Shown: positions 36,438-45,020 of the stretch, piece by piece
Numbering within the stretch: position 1 is the stretch's first letter
How the letters are laid out: every line of letters starts with the position of its first letter
NCBI RefSeq assembly: GCF_013372125.1
Contig: NZ_CP053826.1
Location: 372,001 to 436,000, forward strand
Reading direction: 5' to 3'
DNA: 64,000 bases
Source of the DNA: Campylobacter curvus
GTDB lineage: Bacteria > Campylobacterota > Campylobacteria > Campylobacterales > Campylobacteraceae
Made by a program: the position numbers and the translations under genes
The notes under the pieces: generated by a model
Told to the model about the DNA's origin: nothing
Databases searched by the model: none
What the model saw: the letters and a program-made list of their open reading frames with translations, nothing else

Positions 36438-37469
36438 ATGCAAAATTCCGCTTTACTTTTCACACCGCTAAATATCGGCGATATCCGCGTCAAAAACCGT
36501 ATCGTGATGCCGCCGATGTGCATGTATAAGGTCAAAAATGACAGCGGTCTGCCGCGCTGCTTTCATAAGCTGCATTACGGAGCTCGCGCGCTGGGTGGCG
36601 TGGGGCTCATCATAGTCGAGGCCACGGCGGTTGAGCCTCGCGGGCGCATCACGCACAAAGACCTTGGACTTTGGAGTGACGAACAGACGGCGGCACATAA
36701 GGAGCTCGTAAAAGAGTGCGCCAAATATGGCGCCGTGATGGCTATCCAGCTAGCTCACGCAGGGCGAAAAAGCGAGTGCGATAGCGAGCCTATTGCGCCA
36801 AGCGCGGTCAAATTTAGCAGTGCCTACAAGACGCCAAAGCAAATGAGCGCGCAGGACATCGAGGATGTGAAAGGGGCGTTCGTGAGTGCGGCGGTGCGCG
36901 CGCAGGAGGCTGGATACGAGATCATCGAGCTGCACGCTGCGCACGGGTATTTGCTAAACGAATTCCTCTCTCCCGGCATAAACAAGCGGGAGGACGGATA
37001 CGGCGGTAGCTTTGAGAACCGAACGAGGCTTTTAAAGGAAATTTTGCTCGCCGTGAAGCAGGCAACCAGCGTGCCGGTGGGCATTCGCATCAGTGCGGAC
37101 AGCTGGGTCGCGGGAGACTGGGACGTGGCGGACAGCGTGCAGCTGGCTAAACATCTAGAAGAGCTTGGGGCTGCATTTATCCACGTTTCGGCGGGCGGGC
37201 TTTTTGAGAGTGTGGATGATGCGCCTAAATTTGCGCCGCTTTATCAGGCTGGCTACGCAAAGGCGGTCAAAGAGGCGGTAAAGATCCCTGTCATCACCGT
37301 GGGGCTCATAACGAGAGCGAGCGAGGGCGAGGCACTGCTACTAGGTGGCGCGTGCGATCTGGTCGCATACGGCAGGGAGCTACTGAGAAATCCGAATTTC
37401 GCCTTTAGTGCGATGTCGATTTTTAAGGAAAAAGAGCTGATAGAGGATGCGTATTTGCGCGCTTTTTAG
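36438..37469 (+). CDS. NADH:flavin oxidoreductase, old yellow enzyme family (YqjM/NamA type)
   Basis: FMN-dependent ene-reductase with a TIM barrel, 343 residues. Visible are NRIVMPPMCMY with the YqjM-type Cys near residue 25, QLAHAGRKS near 100, ELHAAHGYLLNEFLSPGINKREDGYGGSFENR with the His-x-x-His substrate pair, and the late GACDLVAYGRELLRNP phosphate site. YqjM-class enzymes reduce enones and handle electrophile stress. AAAGGAG precedes the ATG. It is probably a single transcription unit with the next gene 44 bp away. Natural substrate unknown. Confidence 0.9.
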   Translation: MQNSALLFTPLNIGDIRVKNRIVMPPMCMYKVKNDSGLPRCFHKLHYGARALGGVGLIIVEATAVEPRGRITHKDLGLWSDEQTAAHKELVKECAKYGAVMAIQLAHAGRKSECDSEPIAPSAVKFSSAYKTPKQMSAQDIEDVKGAFVSAAVRAQEAGYEIIELHAAHGYLLNEFLSPGINKREDGYGGSFENRTRLLKEILLAVKQATSVPVGIRISADSWVAGDWDVADSVQLAKHLEELGAAFIHVSAGGLFESVDDAPKFAPLYQAGYAKAVKEAVKIPVITVGLITRASEGEALLLGGACDLVAYGRELLRNPNFAFSAMSIFKEKELIEDAYLRAF

Positions 37470-37513
37470 TTTAATATAGTATGATTTAACGTAAATTTAC
37501 TTTGGGGGAAGCG

Positions 37514-38857
37514 ATGAGTCAAAATCATTTTGATGTGGTGATAGTTGGCGCTGGTATAAGCGGAACGGCGCTATTTTACGAGCTTGCAGCGTTTTCAGAT
37601 GTTTCGCGTGTGGCGTTGTTGGAAAAATATGACAGCGTAGCCGGGCTAAATTCTAATGGCAGGTGCAACTCGCAGACGATTCATTGCGGTGACATCGAGA
37701 CCAATTATACGCCGCAAAAAGCCAAGAAGGTCGCCAAGATCGCAAAGATGCCGGTCAGATACGCCCTAAAATACGGTTATGATGAAAAATTCATGTTCTC
37801 GCATCAAAAAATGGTGCTAGGCGTCGGAGACGAGGAGGTTGCGAGGCTTGTTGCAAGATACGAGACGTTTAAGGAAATTTACCCGTATCTTGAGCTTTAT
37901 ACGAGGGAGGATTTAAAAAGTATCGAGCCAAACGTAGTTTTTGATGAAAATGGCGGCGAGAGGCCGGAAAATATCATAGCTATGGGCGCTAGAAACGGAC
38001 AATACACGACGATGGACTTTGGCGCGATAGCTGACTCTCTTGCGAAAAATGCCCTAAATTTAGCCCCGGGGTATGAGCTAGCCCTAAACTACGAAGTGCT
38101 TGACATAAAAAAGGCGGGCGATGTCTTTTATCTAAAAACGAGCGATGCGCGCGATATCAGCGCTGATTACGTAGTGGTAGATGCCGGAGCGCATTCGTTA
38201 TATTTCGCGCATAAAATGGGCTACGGGCTAAATTTCAGCACTCTTCCCGTAGCTGGCAGCTTTTACTTTGCAAAAAAGCGCTTTTTAAACGGCAAAGTTT
38301 ATATGATGCAAAACGATAAACTCCCGTTTGCCGCGCTGCACGGCGATCCTGACATACTAGCAGACGGCAACACTCGCTTTGGCCCTACGGCGCTGGTGAT
38401 ACCAAAGCTGGAGAGATATCACGGAAATTCCAGTGTCCTTGACTTTTTAGCCTGTTTGAAATTTGACAAAAATATCTTTGAGGTGTTTAAAAATTTACTC
38501 AAAGACGATGATATCCGCTCGTATATCCTGAGAAATTTCTTATTTGAAGTGCCGTTTATAAATAAAATAGAATTTGCAAAAGATGCCCGTAAGATCGTGC
38601 CTAGCTTGAGAGATGATGACCTAGTATATGCTAAAAATTTTGGCGGCGTGAGACCTCAGGTGATAGATAGGGCAAACAAAAAGCTAGAGCTTGGCGAGGG
38701 GCGCATAGATACGAATGAGGGCGTAGTATTTAACATGACGCCAAGCCCAGGGGCGACTAGCTGTTTTGAGACGGCGCGGGCGGATCTTGAGAAAATTTGC
38801 GAATTCTTAGGCAAGAATTTTAATAAAGATAAATTTAACGACGAATTTTTTGATTAG
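37514..38857 (+). CDS. mqo: Malate:quinone oxidoreductase
   Basis: Membrane-associated FAD enzyme oxidising malate to oxaloacetate with electrons to menaquinone. Of 447 residues, the FAD site VVIVGAGISGTALFYEL lies near the start, followed by LNSNGRCNSQTIHCGDIETNY typical of Mqo. The closing FAD motif is NMTPSPGATSCFETA. ATG 37514 is preferred to the TTG at 37502 because GGGGGAA lies just before it. A strong hairpin follows immediately after the stop. Confidence 0.9.
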   Translation: MSQNHFDVVIVGAGISGTALFYELAAFSDVSRVALLEKYDSVAGLNSNGRCNSQTIHCGDIETNYTPQKAKKVAKIAKMPVRYALKYGYDEKFMFSHQKMVLGVGDEEVARLVARYETFKEIYPYLELYTREDLKSIEPNVVFDENGGERPENIIAMGARNGQYTTMDFGAIADSLAKNALNLAPGYELALNYEVLDIKKAGDVFYLKTSDARDISADYVVVDAGAHSLYFAHKMGYGLNFSTLPVAGSFYFAKKRFLNGKVYMMQNDKLPFAALHGDPDILADGNTRFGPTALVIPKLERYHGNSSVLDFLACLKFDKNIFEVFKNLLKDDDIRSYILRNFLFEVPFINKIEFAKDARKIVPSLRDDDLVYAKNFGGVRPQVIDRANKKLELGEGRIDTNEGVVFNMTPSPGATSCFETARADLEKICEFLGKNFNKDKFNDEFFD

Positions 38858-38887
38858 ATTTTAAGGTGTCAAAGGCACCTTAAAATC
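38857..38887. terminator. Bidirectional terminator between mqo and tonB
   Basis: A 12-bp perfect stem (GATTTTAAGGTG / CACCTTAAAATC) with a 7-nt loop between two convergent genes. It overlaps the tonB stop by two bases. A-rich and T-rich sides serve both directions. Confidence 0.85.
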
Positions 38888-39731
38888 ATCTAAGCTTAAA
38901 CGATATAGGGATACTTACGTAGTAGCTGTTGTTTAGAGTCGGGAAGTCTTGGCTCGCACGCTCTACGTTTTCGATCGCTCCGTCATCAAGGCTCGAGTAG
39001 CCTGAGCTTTTTATGACTTTGATGTCCTCGACAGAGCCATTTTGTTTTAGTAAAAATCTAACCTCCACAACACCTTGATGACGCATCTTTTGAGCGTTTT
39101 TAGGGTATTTTTGATGCTTTTTGATGGCATTTACTATCTTGGCAAAATTCTCATCTCCTGCGGAATTTGCCAAATTTAGCTCACCTATCTTGGAAACGGG
39201 AGCTGCCGCTCTATTTGCGCCGTTTGGCGGTAGGTTGTGCATAGATGAAGAAGCACTTGACGTCTGCGTCGTAGTTGCCGGTTGAGTCGGCTGAGGCGCT
39301 TGAACCGGCGGGGTCGGCTGTGGCTGAGCTACTTCTTCTTGTTTCTTAGGCTCGGGCTTTGGCTTTGGTTTAGGTTTTGGCTCGGGTTTTGGCTCTTTTT
39401 TGGGTTTTGGTTTAGGCTCAGGCTTTGGCTCCGGAGGGATAGGCTTAGGCTCGGGCGGTTTTACTTCCGGTGGTGGCGGAGGAGGTGGGGCCGGTGGAGT
39501 AGGCTCTGGTATCATGAGCGTTTCGGCGATTTCTGGTGCCGTCGAGACCTCGGCTTTAGCCTGAGGCATATCAAATGACTCAAGCGCCATTTTTATGGAT
39601 TTGTTCTCCGCAGGCTTTATCTCCTCAAACGGATGGTGCAAAATAAATATCAAAGCGGCTGCGTGCAGTAAAATAGACGCAAACAGCCCGCTGTAATTTG
39701 AAACTTTATTCAGTGAGTGTTGAGATAGCAA
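38886..39731 (-). CDS. tonB: Energy transducer TonB
   Basis: Couples the proton gradient via ExbB/ExbD to outer-membrane receptors. The 281 residues have an N-terminal transmembrane anchor (13-33), a long Pro-rich spacer of Lys-Pro and Glu-Pro repeats (about 75-165) that spans the periplasm, and a C-terminal TonB domain (about 195-281) with YPKNAQKMRHQGVVEVRFLL. The start overlaps the end of exbD by 26 bp. Convergent with mqo and sharing its terminator. Confidence 0.95.
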   Translation of the reverse strand: MLSQHSLNKVSNYSGLFASILLHAAALIFILHHPFEEIKPAENKSIKMALESFDMPQAKAEVSTAPEIAETLMIPEPTPPAPPPPPPPEVKPPEPKPIPPEPKPEPKPKPKKEPKPEPKPKPKPKPEPKKQEEVAQPQPTPPVQAPQPTQPATTTQTSSASSSMHNLPPNGANRAAAPVSKIGELNLANSAGDENFAKIVNAIKKHQKYPKNAQKMRHQGVVEVRFLLKQNGSVEDIKVIKSSGYSSLDDGAIENVERASQDFPTLNNSYYVSIPISFKLR

Positions 39732-40089
39732 AGTTTTCGTGGCCTTTTTCTTTTAAAATATCAACGACTTTGACAAAGCTGTCAAATTTAGAATTTTTAT
39801 CGCTTCTAAGCTCGACAAGAGTTTTTTGATCTATATCGTTTAGTTTTTGCTTGAGCTCGTCTTCGTTCATCTCTACGTCATCTATGAAAAATCTATTGTC
39901 TTTATCGATGACTACGCTGACCTTCTTTTCTTCTTTATCTTGCTGGGCGCTTTCTGAGCTTGGCAAGTCAATGGGAATGTTTCCTTGTGCGATAAATGTC
40001 GAAATGCTAAGCACGATGGCTAGCAAAACGAGCATGACATCGATAAAAGGAACGATATTTAGCCCGTCTTTTCTATTTAGTCGCATCAT
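39706..40089 (-). CDS. exbD: Biopolymer transport protein ExbD
   Basis: Proton-channel partner of ExbB, 127 residues with one N-terminal transmembrane helix. The essential membrane Asp is in NIVPFIDVMLVLLAI (Asp near residue 17), and a periplasmic domain follows (FIDDVEMNEDELKQ). Its first 17 bp overlap the end of exbB and its end overlaps tonB, an arrangement that ties the three proteins' synthesis. Confidence 0.95.
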   Translation of the reverse strand: MMRLNRKDGLNIVPFIDVMLVLLAIVLSISTFIAQGNIPIDLPSSESAQQDKEEKKVSVVIDKDNRFFIDDVEMNEDELKQKLNDIDQKTLVELRSDKNSKFDSFVKVVDILKEKGHENFAISTLTE

Positions 40090-40501
40090 ATACCTTGTAG
40101 CGGTTTATCAAAACATCGACTTTACGCATGAAAGCGTTATAAAGCATAAGCGTAGGGATAGCGACTAAAAGACCAAATGCCGTTGCTTTGAGTGCGAGGG
40201 AAAGGCCTATCATGATGCTTTTTGGATCTAAGCCGCCGGACATACCCATATCGTAAAACGTTATCATAACGCCTGCGACAGTGCCTAAAAGCCCTATATA
40301 CGGGGCGTTGGAGTATATTATGTAAAGTGTCGTCAAATTTTTAGTCAGCGCCTCTTCAAGCACTTCGATACTTGAAAATTTCCTTATATCCACACGTGAA
40401 TAGTATATGATACGCTCTATGCTATACCAAACGACGAAAAAACTCATTATGCCTAGAATACCGATGATGATGTAATCTATATGACCTTTTAAAAGTTCCA
40501 T
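40073..40501 (-). CDS. exbB: Biopolymer transport protein ExbB
   Basis: Pentameric proton-channel scaffold. The 142 residues contain three helices (about 10-28, 68-88 and 105-128) and the conserved LGTVAGVMITF and LSLALKATAFGLLVAIP segments. ATG 40501 (MELLKG) is chosen because GAGGG lies just before it; the longer in-frame frame to 40558 runs into the operator-like region. First gene of exbB-exbD-tonB, divergent from the receptor gene. Confidence 0.94.
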   Translation of the reverse strand: MELLKGHIDYIIIGILGIMSFFVVWYSIERIIYYSRVDIRKFSSIEVLEEALTKNLTTLYIIYSNAPYIGLLGTVAGVMITFYDMGMSGGLDPKSIMIGLSLALKATAFGLLVAIPTLMLYNAFMRKVDVLINRYKVYDATK

Positions 40502-40539
40502 GATCCCTCTTGAATAAAAAAATTGTGCAATTATAGCCA

Positions 40540-40571
40540 TTTTGATAACTAATGTCAAATTATTATCAAAA
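40540..40571. promoter_or_regulatory. Inverted repeat upstream of exbB, possible Fur site
   Basis: TTTTGATAA and TTATCAAAA, 9-bp arms 14 nt apart, within 40-70 bp of the exbB start. The half-sites resemble Fur-box halves. Assignment is inference from the iron-uptake context. Confidence 0.5.
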
Positions 40572-40667
40572 TAGACTAGAATTTGAAATTTAGGGGCTTA
40601 AATTCTTAAAATGTAATTTTATAATTTAAAATTTGTTTAAAGATTGTTTTGATATTATCTCGATTTA

Positions 40668-40685
40668 GATATGATAATCATATTC
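40668..40685. promoter_or_regulatory. Fur-box-like operator upstream of the TonB-dependent receptor
   Basis: GATATGATAATCATATTC is an almost perfect dyad closely matching the GATAATGATAATCATTATC consensus, 24 bp before the receptor ATG. Iron-dependent repression by Fur is expected. Confidence 0.7.
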
Positions 40686-40709
40686 AATAAAATAACATAG
40701 GGAGTAAAA

Positions 40710-42765
40710 ATGAAATTAGATAGTCATGCTATTAAAATTTCTTTAGTTGCCGCAGTGCTAATGGCGGGGGGGGGGTAGTGCGAATTTATCGGCTGCACAA
40801 AACGTTTCGCTAGATACTATCGAGGTGACCAGTAGTAGTGGCGGATATGCAAATGTCGATGAGGCAAAGGTCACGACTAGAAATGCGACCTTGATCAAAG
40901 ATGTTTTTAGAGATATACCAGGCGTTTATGTGAGTGGTACGAGTGGATTTCACCAGAAAATTTATATGCGCGGCGTGAGCGATAGAGGTTTAAATATCTC
41001 GATAGACGGTGCTAAACAGACTGGATATAACTTCCACCACAACTCAGACTTGTTGATCGATCCAGACCTGATAAAGGCTGTTGATATAGAAGTCGGTGCT
41101 AGGTCTGTCGTAAATGGCTCAGGCGCACTTGGTGGCTCAGTCGCGTTTAAGACTGTCGATGCGAGCGATCTTCTTGAAGATGGACAAGACATCGGTGCAA
41201 AGATAAAAATGGGCTACACTTCAAATAACAAAGGCTACTCTCAAAGCGCGATGGTCTATGGTAGAGCCTTGGATAGCCTAGACTTACTTGCTGCATTTAA
41301 ACACTACGGATATAACTTTGGTAAAAGTGGAAATAATCATAGAGTAGGTGGCGATGGCAATGATATAAACTATTTATTTAAAGCCAGCTACAGCTTCCTT
41401 GATGCACACAAGATCAGCCTTTCGACCGAGCACATGCAGTATAAAGGGCTTTATCCTTTCCGTGCAAATTTTGGTATCGACTACTCAAGTGGTAACGTGA
41501 TCGCCGATAGAAAATATGAGCGCGATACGCACACTATCAAATATACTTACAATCCAAGTGATCTACTTGAACTTGACGTGACAGGATACTATACAGATCA
41601 TACCTTGCATTCAAAAATTGGTAGTGCCGACAAAATCGGTGTAGAAACTGTCGGGTCAAAAATAGGAGCAAAAACTAAATTTAATACTGGAGACTTTGCT
41701 CATACTTTAAGATATGGCTTTGACTTTTATCGCTCAGAAAGCTATGCAAAACCAACCAATTTAACTCCTGAAAAATTAAATAACTATGCGCTTTATTTAG
41801 AAGATGCTATCAAATTTGGCGATCTAACGGTAACACCTGGCATAAGATATGAAAGACACGAGCTAAAAACATACAATGGCACAGCTGGAAATTTAAAAAC
41901 TTACAAATATAAATTTGATGCAGTAAGTCCAGCTATCGCGCTTGATTATGAGATAGGCAAAGGGTTTGGGGCATTTGCTAGCTATGCGAGGGTATTTAAA
42001 GGACCTGACCTAATGGAAGGTATGCTAGCTAGCGGAACCTATATCACAGGTAGAGGAACTCAATATACAGACTGGGTCGGCAATGACAATCTTAAAAAGA
42101 CGACTGGCAACGCCTATGAGATCGGCGGACGATACAAGGGTGAATTTGCAGAAAGATCGTCAATTAGCCTTATTGCTAAATATTTTAGAACCGAGTATAA
42201 AAATCTAATAATGGACACTAACGCTGCACGTGGAATGATAAATTCGACCGTAACTAGAAGAAACGCAGGAAATGTCGATATAGACGGCGTAGAGATATTT
42301 TCTAGGCTAAATTTAGATACATTAAGCCTAGCAGCTGGCTACACTCACCAAAAAGTAAAATATAAAGATAGAGTAGCTAGCAATGCAGCAGGAACGTCAT
42401 TTTATAGCTCTACTTACTTAGGCTACCGTGATCTGGGTGATAAATATACATTCAATGCCGAATACACTATCCCGCAGGCTGATTTGTTACTCGGATATAA
42501 TCTGATCTATTTTGCTAAGAAAAATGCAATGTCAGCTAGCAGCAATAGTATCGTCAAGCTACCAAGCTACGCAGTGAGCGATGTGTATGTGACTTATATG
42601 CCAGATAGCGGTAGATTTAAGGGATTGGAGATAAACGCAGGTCTTTACAATGTGTTTAATAAAGCTTACGCTTCTCAAACTCAACAATCAGAAGACTTTG
42701 CAACAGGCAATGCAGAGTGGGAGCCGGGTAGAAATTTCAAGGTCAGCGTATCTTATAAATTCTAA
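40710..42765 (+). CDS. TonB-dependent outer-membrane receptor, phase-variable and OFF in this sequence
   Basis: Reading from ATG 40710 (GGGAG upstream) gives a signal peptide MKLDSHAIKISLVAAVLMAGGG and then a TAG at 40776, directly after a run of ten G. Removing one G joins this to the long downstream frame and yields a 684-residue protein. The ON product has a signal ending near SANLSA, TonB box-like DTIEVTS, a plug (VFRDIPGVYVSG, RGVSDRGLNISIDG, GSGALGGSVAF) and a 22-strand-type barrel ending in WEPGRNFKVSVSYKF. Ligand is unknown; the FKGPDLMEGM segment resembles the FRAP region of haem receptors. Divergent from exbB-exbD-tonB, under a Fur-like box. Confidence 0.9.
40766..40775 (+). repeat. 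G10 homopolymer, phase-variation tract
   Basis: Ten consecutive G inside codons 19-22 of the receptor signal peptide. Nine or twelve G restore the frame; ten gives an in-frame TAG. Runs of this length are the usual slipped-strand switch in Campylobacter. Confidence 0.93.
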
Positions 42766-42770
42766 AACTA

Positions 42771-42806
42771 AACCCCAAGGGCCTGAGGGTATGAGCTCTT
42801 GGGGTT
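42771..42806 (+). terminator. Terminator of the TonB-dependent receptor
   Basis: AACCCCAAG and CTTGGGGTT form a 9-bp GC-rich stem 5 bp after the stop, followed by GATTGTTATATTTT. Confidence 0.85.
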
Positions 42807-42820
42807 GATTGTTATATTTT

Positions 42821-42990
42821 AATAGGATGAGTAGTGATACTTCACTTCGCTAGAGCTCAAACTTGCTTCTTAAAAAGCTAAAAACAAAGCGCAGTAGAGC
42901 AGAATGTATTATATATATTAGGCACTCTATCGTAACTCATCCTATTGTGAAGTAAAAGATTTTATTGGATACTGCATTTAATAGAGTGCT
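42821..42990. repeat. Palindrome-rich intergenic segment
   Basis: No gene. Two interlocking inverted pairs are seen: AATAGGATGAGT (42821-42832) with ACTCATCCTATT (42935-42946), and GCACTCTAT (42922-42930) with ATAGAGTGC (42981-42989). TACTTCAC (42838-42845) and GTGAAGTA (42947-42954) also pair. Possibly the remnant of a small mobile element or a structured RNA. Confidence 0.5.
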
Positions 42991-43047
42991 TTTAAGGCGG
43001 GTAAAATTTACAAATTTCTATCAGTACCTACGAAATAGAGGCTAAAT

Positions 43048-43992
43048 TTAAGCCAAAATTTCTTCTATCGTTTTTATGACCAAATTTGGCGTCAAGCCTT
43101 TCATACACGCATGCGTGCCGAGTGGACAGACGCGCTTCATGCACGGCATACACTCTAAATTTAGGTGCAAGATCCGCGCGTTTTCGTTTTGCCACGGGCT
43201 GGTTTCGCTAAATTTCGTCGGCCCAAAAAGCGCGATGGTAGGCACTTTATAGGCTGCCGCGATGTGCATCGGGCCGCTGTCGTTTGTGATAAAAACCCCG
43301 CCGCTTCGCCCTACGCCGCCGATCTTTTCGCACAGCTCTTTTATGCTGGTTTTGCCCGCTAGGTTGTCGCATTTTACGCCATTTGCGGCTAAAATTTGCT
43401 CGATTTTGCCGCAAATTTCAAGCTCACCGCTACCGCCAAAGATGACAATCCTAAATCTATCCTTAAATTTTAATGCAACCTGCGCGAAATACTCGGGATA
43501 CCAGCGTTTTGCGCTACCGTAGCTCGCTCCCGGATTTAGCCCGAGCACGGGCGCGTCAAATTTGCACGGAGTGAAATTTAGGCTCAAATTTTGCGTAACA
43601 CGGCTTAAATTTAGCGAGCTTTGCACGAAATTTAGGTATTTTTGCACCTGATGAAGGCTAACGGCGGTCTTTTGAAACTGAAATTTACGCCCCGCACGCA
43701 GGCAAAAAAGCAAAAATTTGCTCGCAAGCCCACTTCTAAAACTAAACGCCGCGTCAAATTTACCAAGTCTGCGCGCGTTTTTAAACAGCCACCAAACCCT
43801 AAATTTAGCCCTTTTGCTCTCATCGATGATCGCCGTTTCGCACTTTGGATGCGCCTTAAAAAGCTCACAGGCGGCAAACGAGCCAAAAAATGTGAGCTTT
43901 GCTTGCGTGAAATTTGCCGCGATATTTTCGACCGCCGCACTCGCCATCACGGCGTCTCCCAGCCAAGTCGGAAGCTCGATGAAAACCCTCAT
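43048..43992 (-). CDS. waaF: ADP-heptose:LPS heptosyltransferase II WaaF (GT9)
   Basis: Adds the second heptose to the LOS inner core; peripheral inner-membrane enzyme. The 314 residues begin with the GT9 motif IELPTWLGDAVMAS. The second domain starts at LGLNPGASYGSAKRWYPEYFA (near 152), and TNDSGPMHIAAAY with LFGPT follows. The C-terminus has the CMPC...CPLG cysteines usual in WaaF. It overlaps the upstream glycosyltransferase by 4 bp and is the distal end of the minus-strand LOS run. Confidence 0.92.
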   Translation of the reverse strand: MRVFIELPTWLGDAVMASAAVENIAANFTQAKLTFFGSFAACELFKAHPKCETAIIDESKRAKFRVWWLFKNARRLGKFDAAFSFRSGLASKFLLFCLRAGRKFQFQKTAVSLHQVQKYLNFVQSSLNLSRVTQNLSLNFTPCKFDAPVLGLNPGASYGSAKRWYPEYFAQVALKFKDRFRIVIFGGSGELEICGKIEQILAANGVKCDNLAGKTSIKELCEKIGGVGRSGGVFITNDSGPMHIAAAYKVPTIALFGPTKFSETSPWQNENARILHLNLECMPCMKRVCPLGTHACMKGLTPNLVIKTIEEILA

Positions 43993-45020
43993 TTTAGCGC
44001 GTCACTTATGACTTCAAGCGTGAGTCTGGCGTTTTTTTCGATAGTGAAATTTTGCGCGAGACGGGCGGCATCGTCTTGAAATTTTAGCAAAAGCTCATGG
44101 TCGTTTAAGATTTGTTCGATCAGCGTTAAAATATTCTCGTCGTTCGCGTCTTTCATCACGAATTTTTCGTCCAAAATTTCGCTCGCTCCGTTTTGAGCGG
44201 TCGTAAAAACGACGTTTTTGTAACTAAGCGCCTCTAAAACGACGTTTGAAAACGGCTCGTAGCGCGTCGGAAAGATAAATATATCGCTTGCCTCGTAAAA
44301 TTTAGCCGTGCTTCGCTGCTCGCCCGTAAATAGCGCGCTTACGCCCAATTTTTTGGCTAAATTCTTATACGAATTTAGCTTTTTATCCTTGCCGACGATT
44401 ATCAAATTTACACTCGTTTTGAGTTTAGAAACAAGCGTCAAAAGCTCGCTGACACCTTTTCGTTTAAAGCCGCTTCCGACAAATAAAACAATCGGTAAAT
44501 GATAGTCCAGTCCAAACTCCTCGCAAAGTGCCATTTTTGCGCTGCCTTTTTCGACTTTTTGCGGTAAATTTATGCCGTTATATATCGTGACGATTTTTTC
44601 TGGCAAGACGCCGTAAGCAGCGACGATCTGCGCTTTGATAAAATTTGAGTTTGCGATGATTTTACGGGCATTTGTGAAGCATCGCTTCTCTAAAAACGGA
44701 TAGACGAAATTTAGCGGATTTGCCCACCAAAAGGGCTTGGTTTTCATATAAATTTTATGCACCCCGTCACCCGCGCGGTAGATGTCTGCACTCGTGATGC
44801 GCTCCAAGCTAAAATAAAGCTCGTCCGCCGCCTTTTGTCGCTTTGCTTGCGCGTTAAATTTTAGAGCTTTGAGCCACGAGCTTAGCCCTTTGTTGCCCGT
44901 AAATGCGCGCACTTCGCACTCTATGCCGGCGTTTTTCAGGGCTTTTATGAGACGCGACAGATAGCGTTGCGCCCCACCCACGGCGCTTGGGTCAAGCCGT
45001 AAAAATACGATTTTTTTCAT
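43989..45020 (-). CDS. GT4 glycosyltransferase, WaaG-like
   Basis: A 343-residue GT-B enzyme for LOS core assembly. The N-terminal domain has DPSAVGGAQRYLSRLIKAL and the WaaG-type ADIYRAGDGVHKIYM. The C-terminal donor domain carries FVGSGFKRKGV, LFTGEQRSTAKFY and the EX7E-type PFSNVVLEAL segment. The most likely job is a hexose transfer on heptose. It shares 29 bp with the ligase gene before it and 4 bp with waaF after it. Confidence 0.85.
   Translation of the reverse strand: MKKIVFLRLDPSAVGGAQRYLSRLIKALKNAGIECEVRAFTGNKGLSSWLKALKFNAQAKRQKAADELYFSLERITSADIYRAGDGVHKIYMKTKPFWWANPLNFVYPFLEKRCFTNARKIIANSNFIKAQIVAAYGVLPEKIVTIYNGINLPQKVEKGSAKMALCEEFGLDYHLPIVLFVGSGFKRKGVSELLTLVSKLKTSVNLIIVGKDKKLNSYKNLAKKLGVSALFTGEQRSTAKFYEASDIFIFPTRYEPFSNVVLEALSYKNVVFTTAQNGASEILDEKFVMKDANDENILTLIEQILNDHELLLKFQDDAARLAQNFTIEKNARLTLEVISDALK

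Noticed and set aside
39282-39578. 98-codon frame opposite tonB rich in Arg, Trp and Leu
   Set aside because: It is the antisense image of the Lys-Pro/Glu-Pro repeat coding region.
44992-45020. 29-bp overlap of the WaaL-like and WaaG-like genes as a possible frameshift
   Set aside because: Both proteins are full length with normal family ends; a long overlap is the simpler reading.
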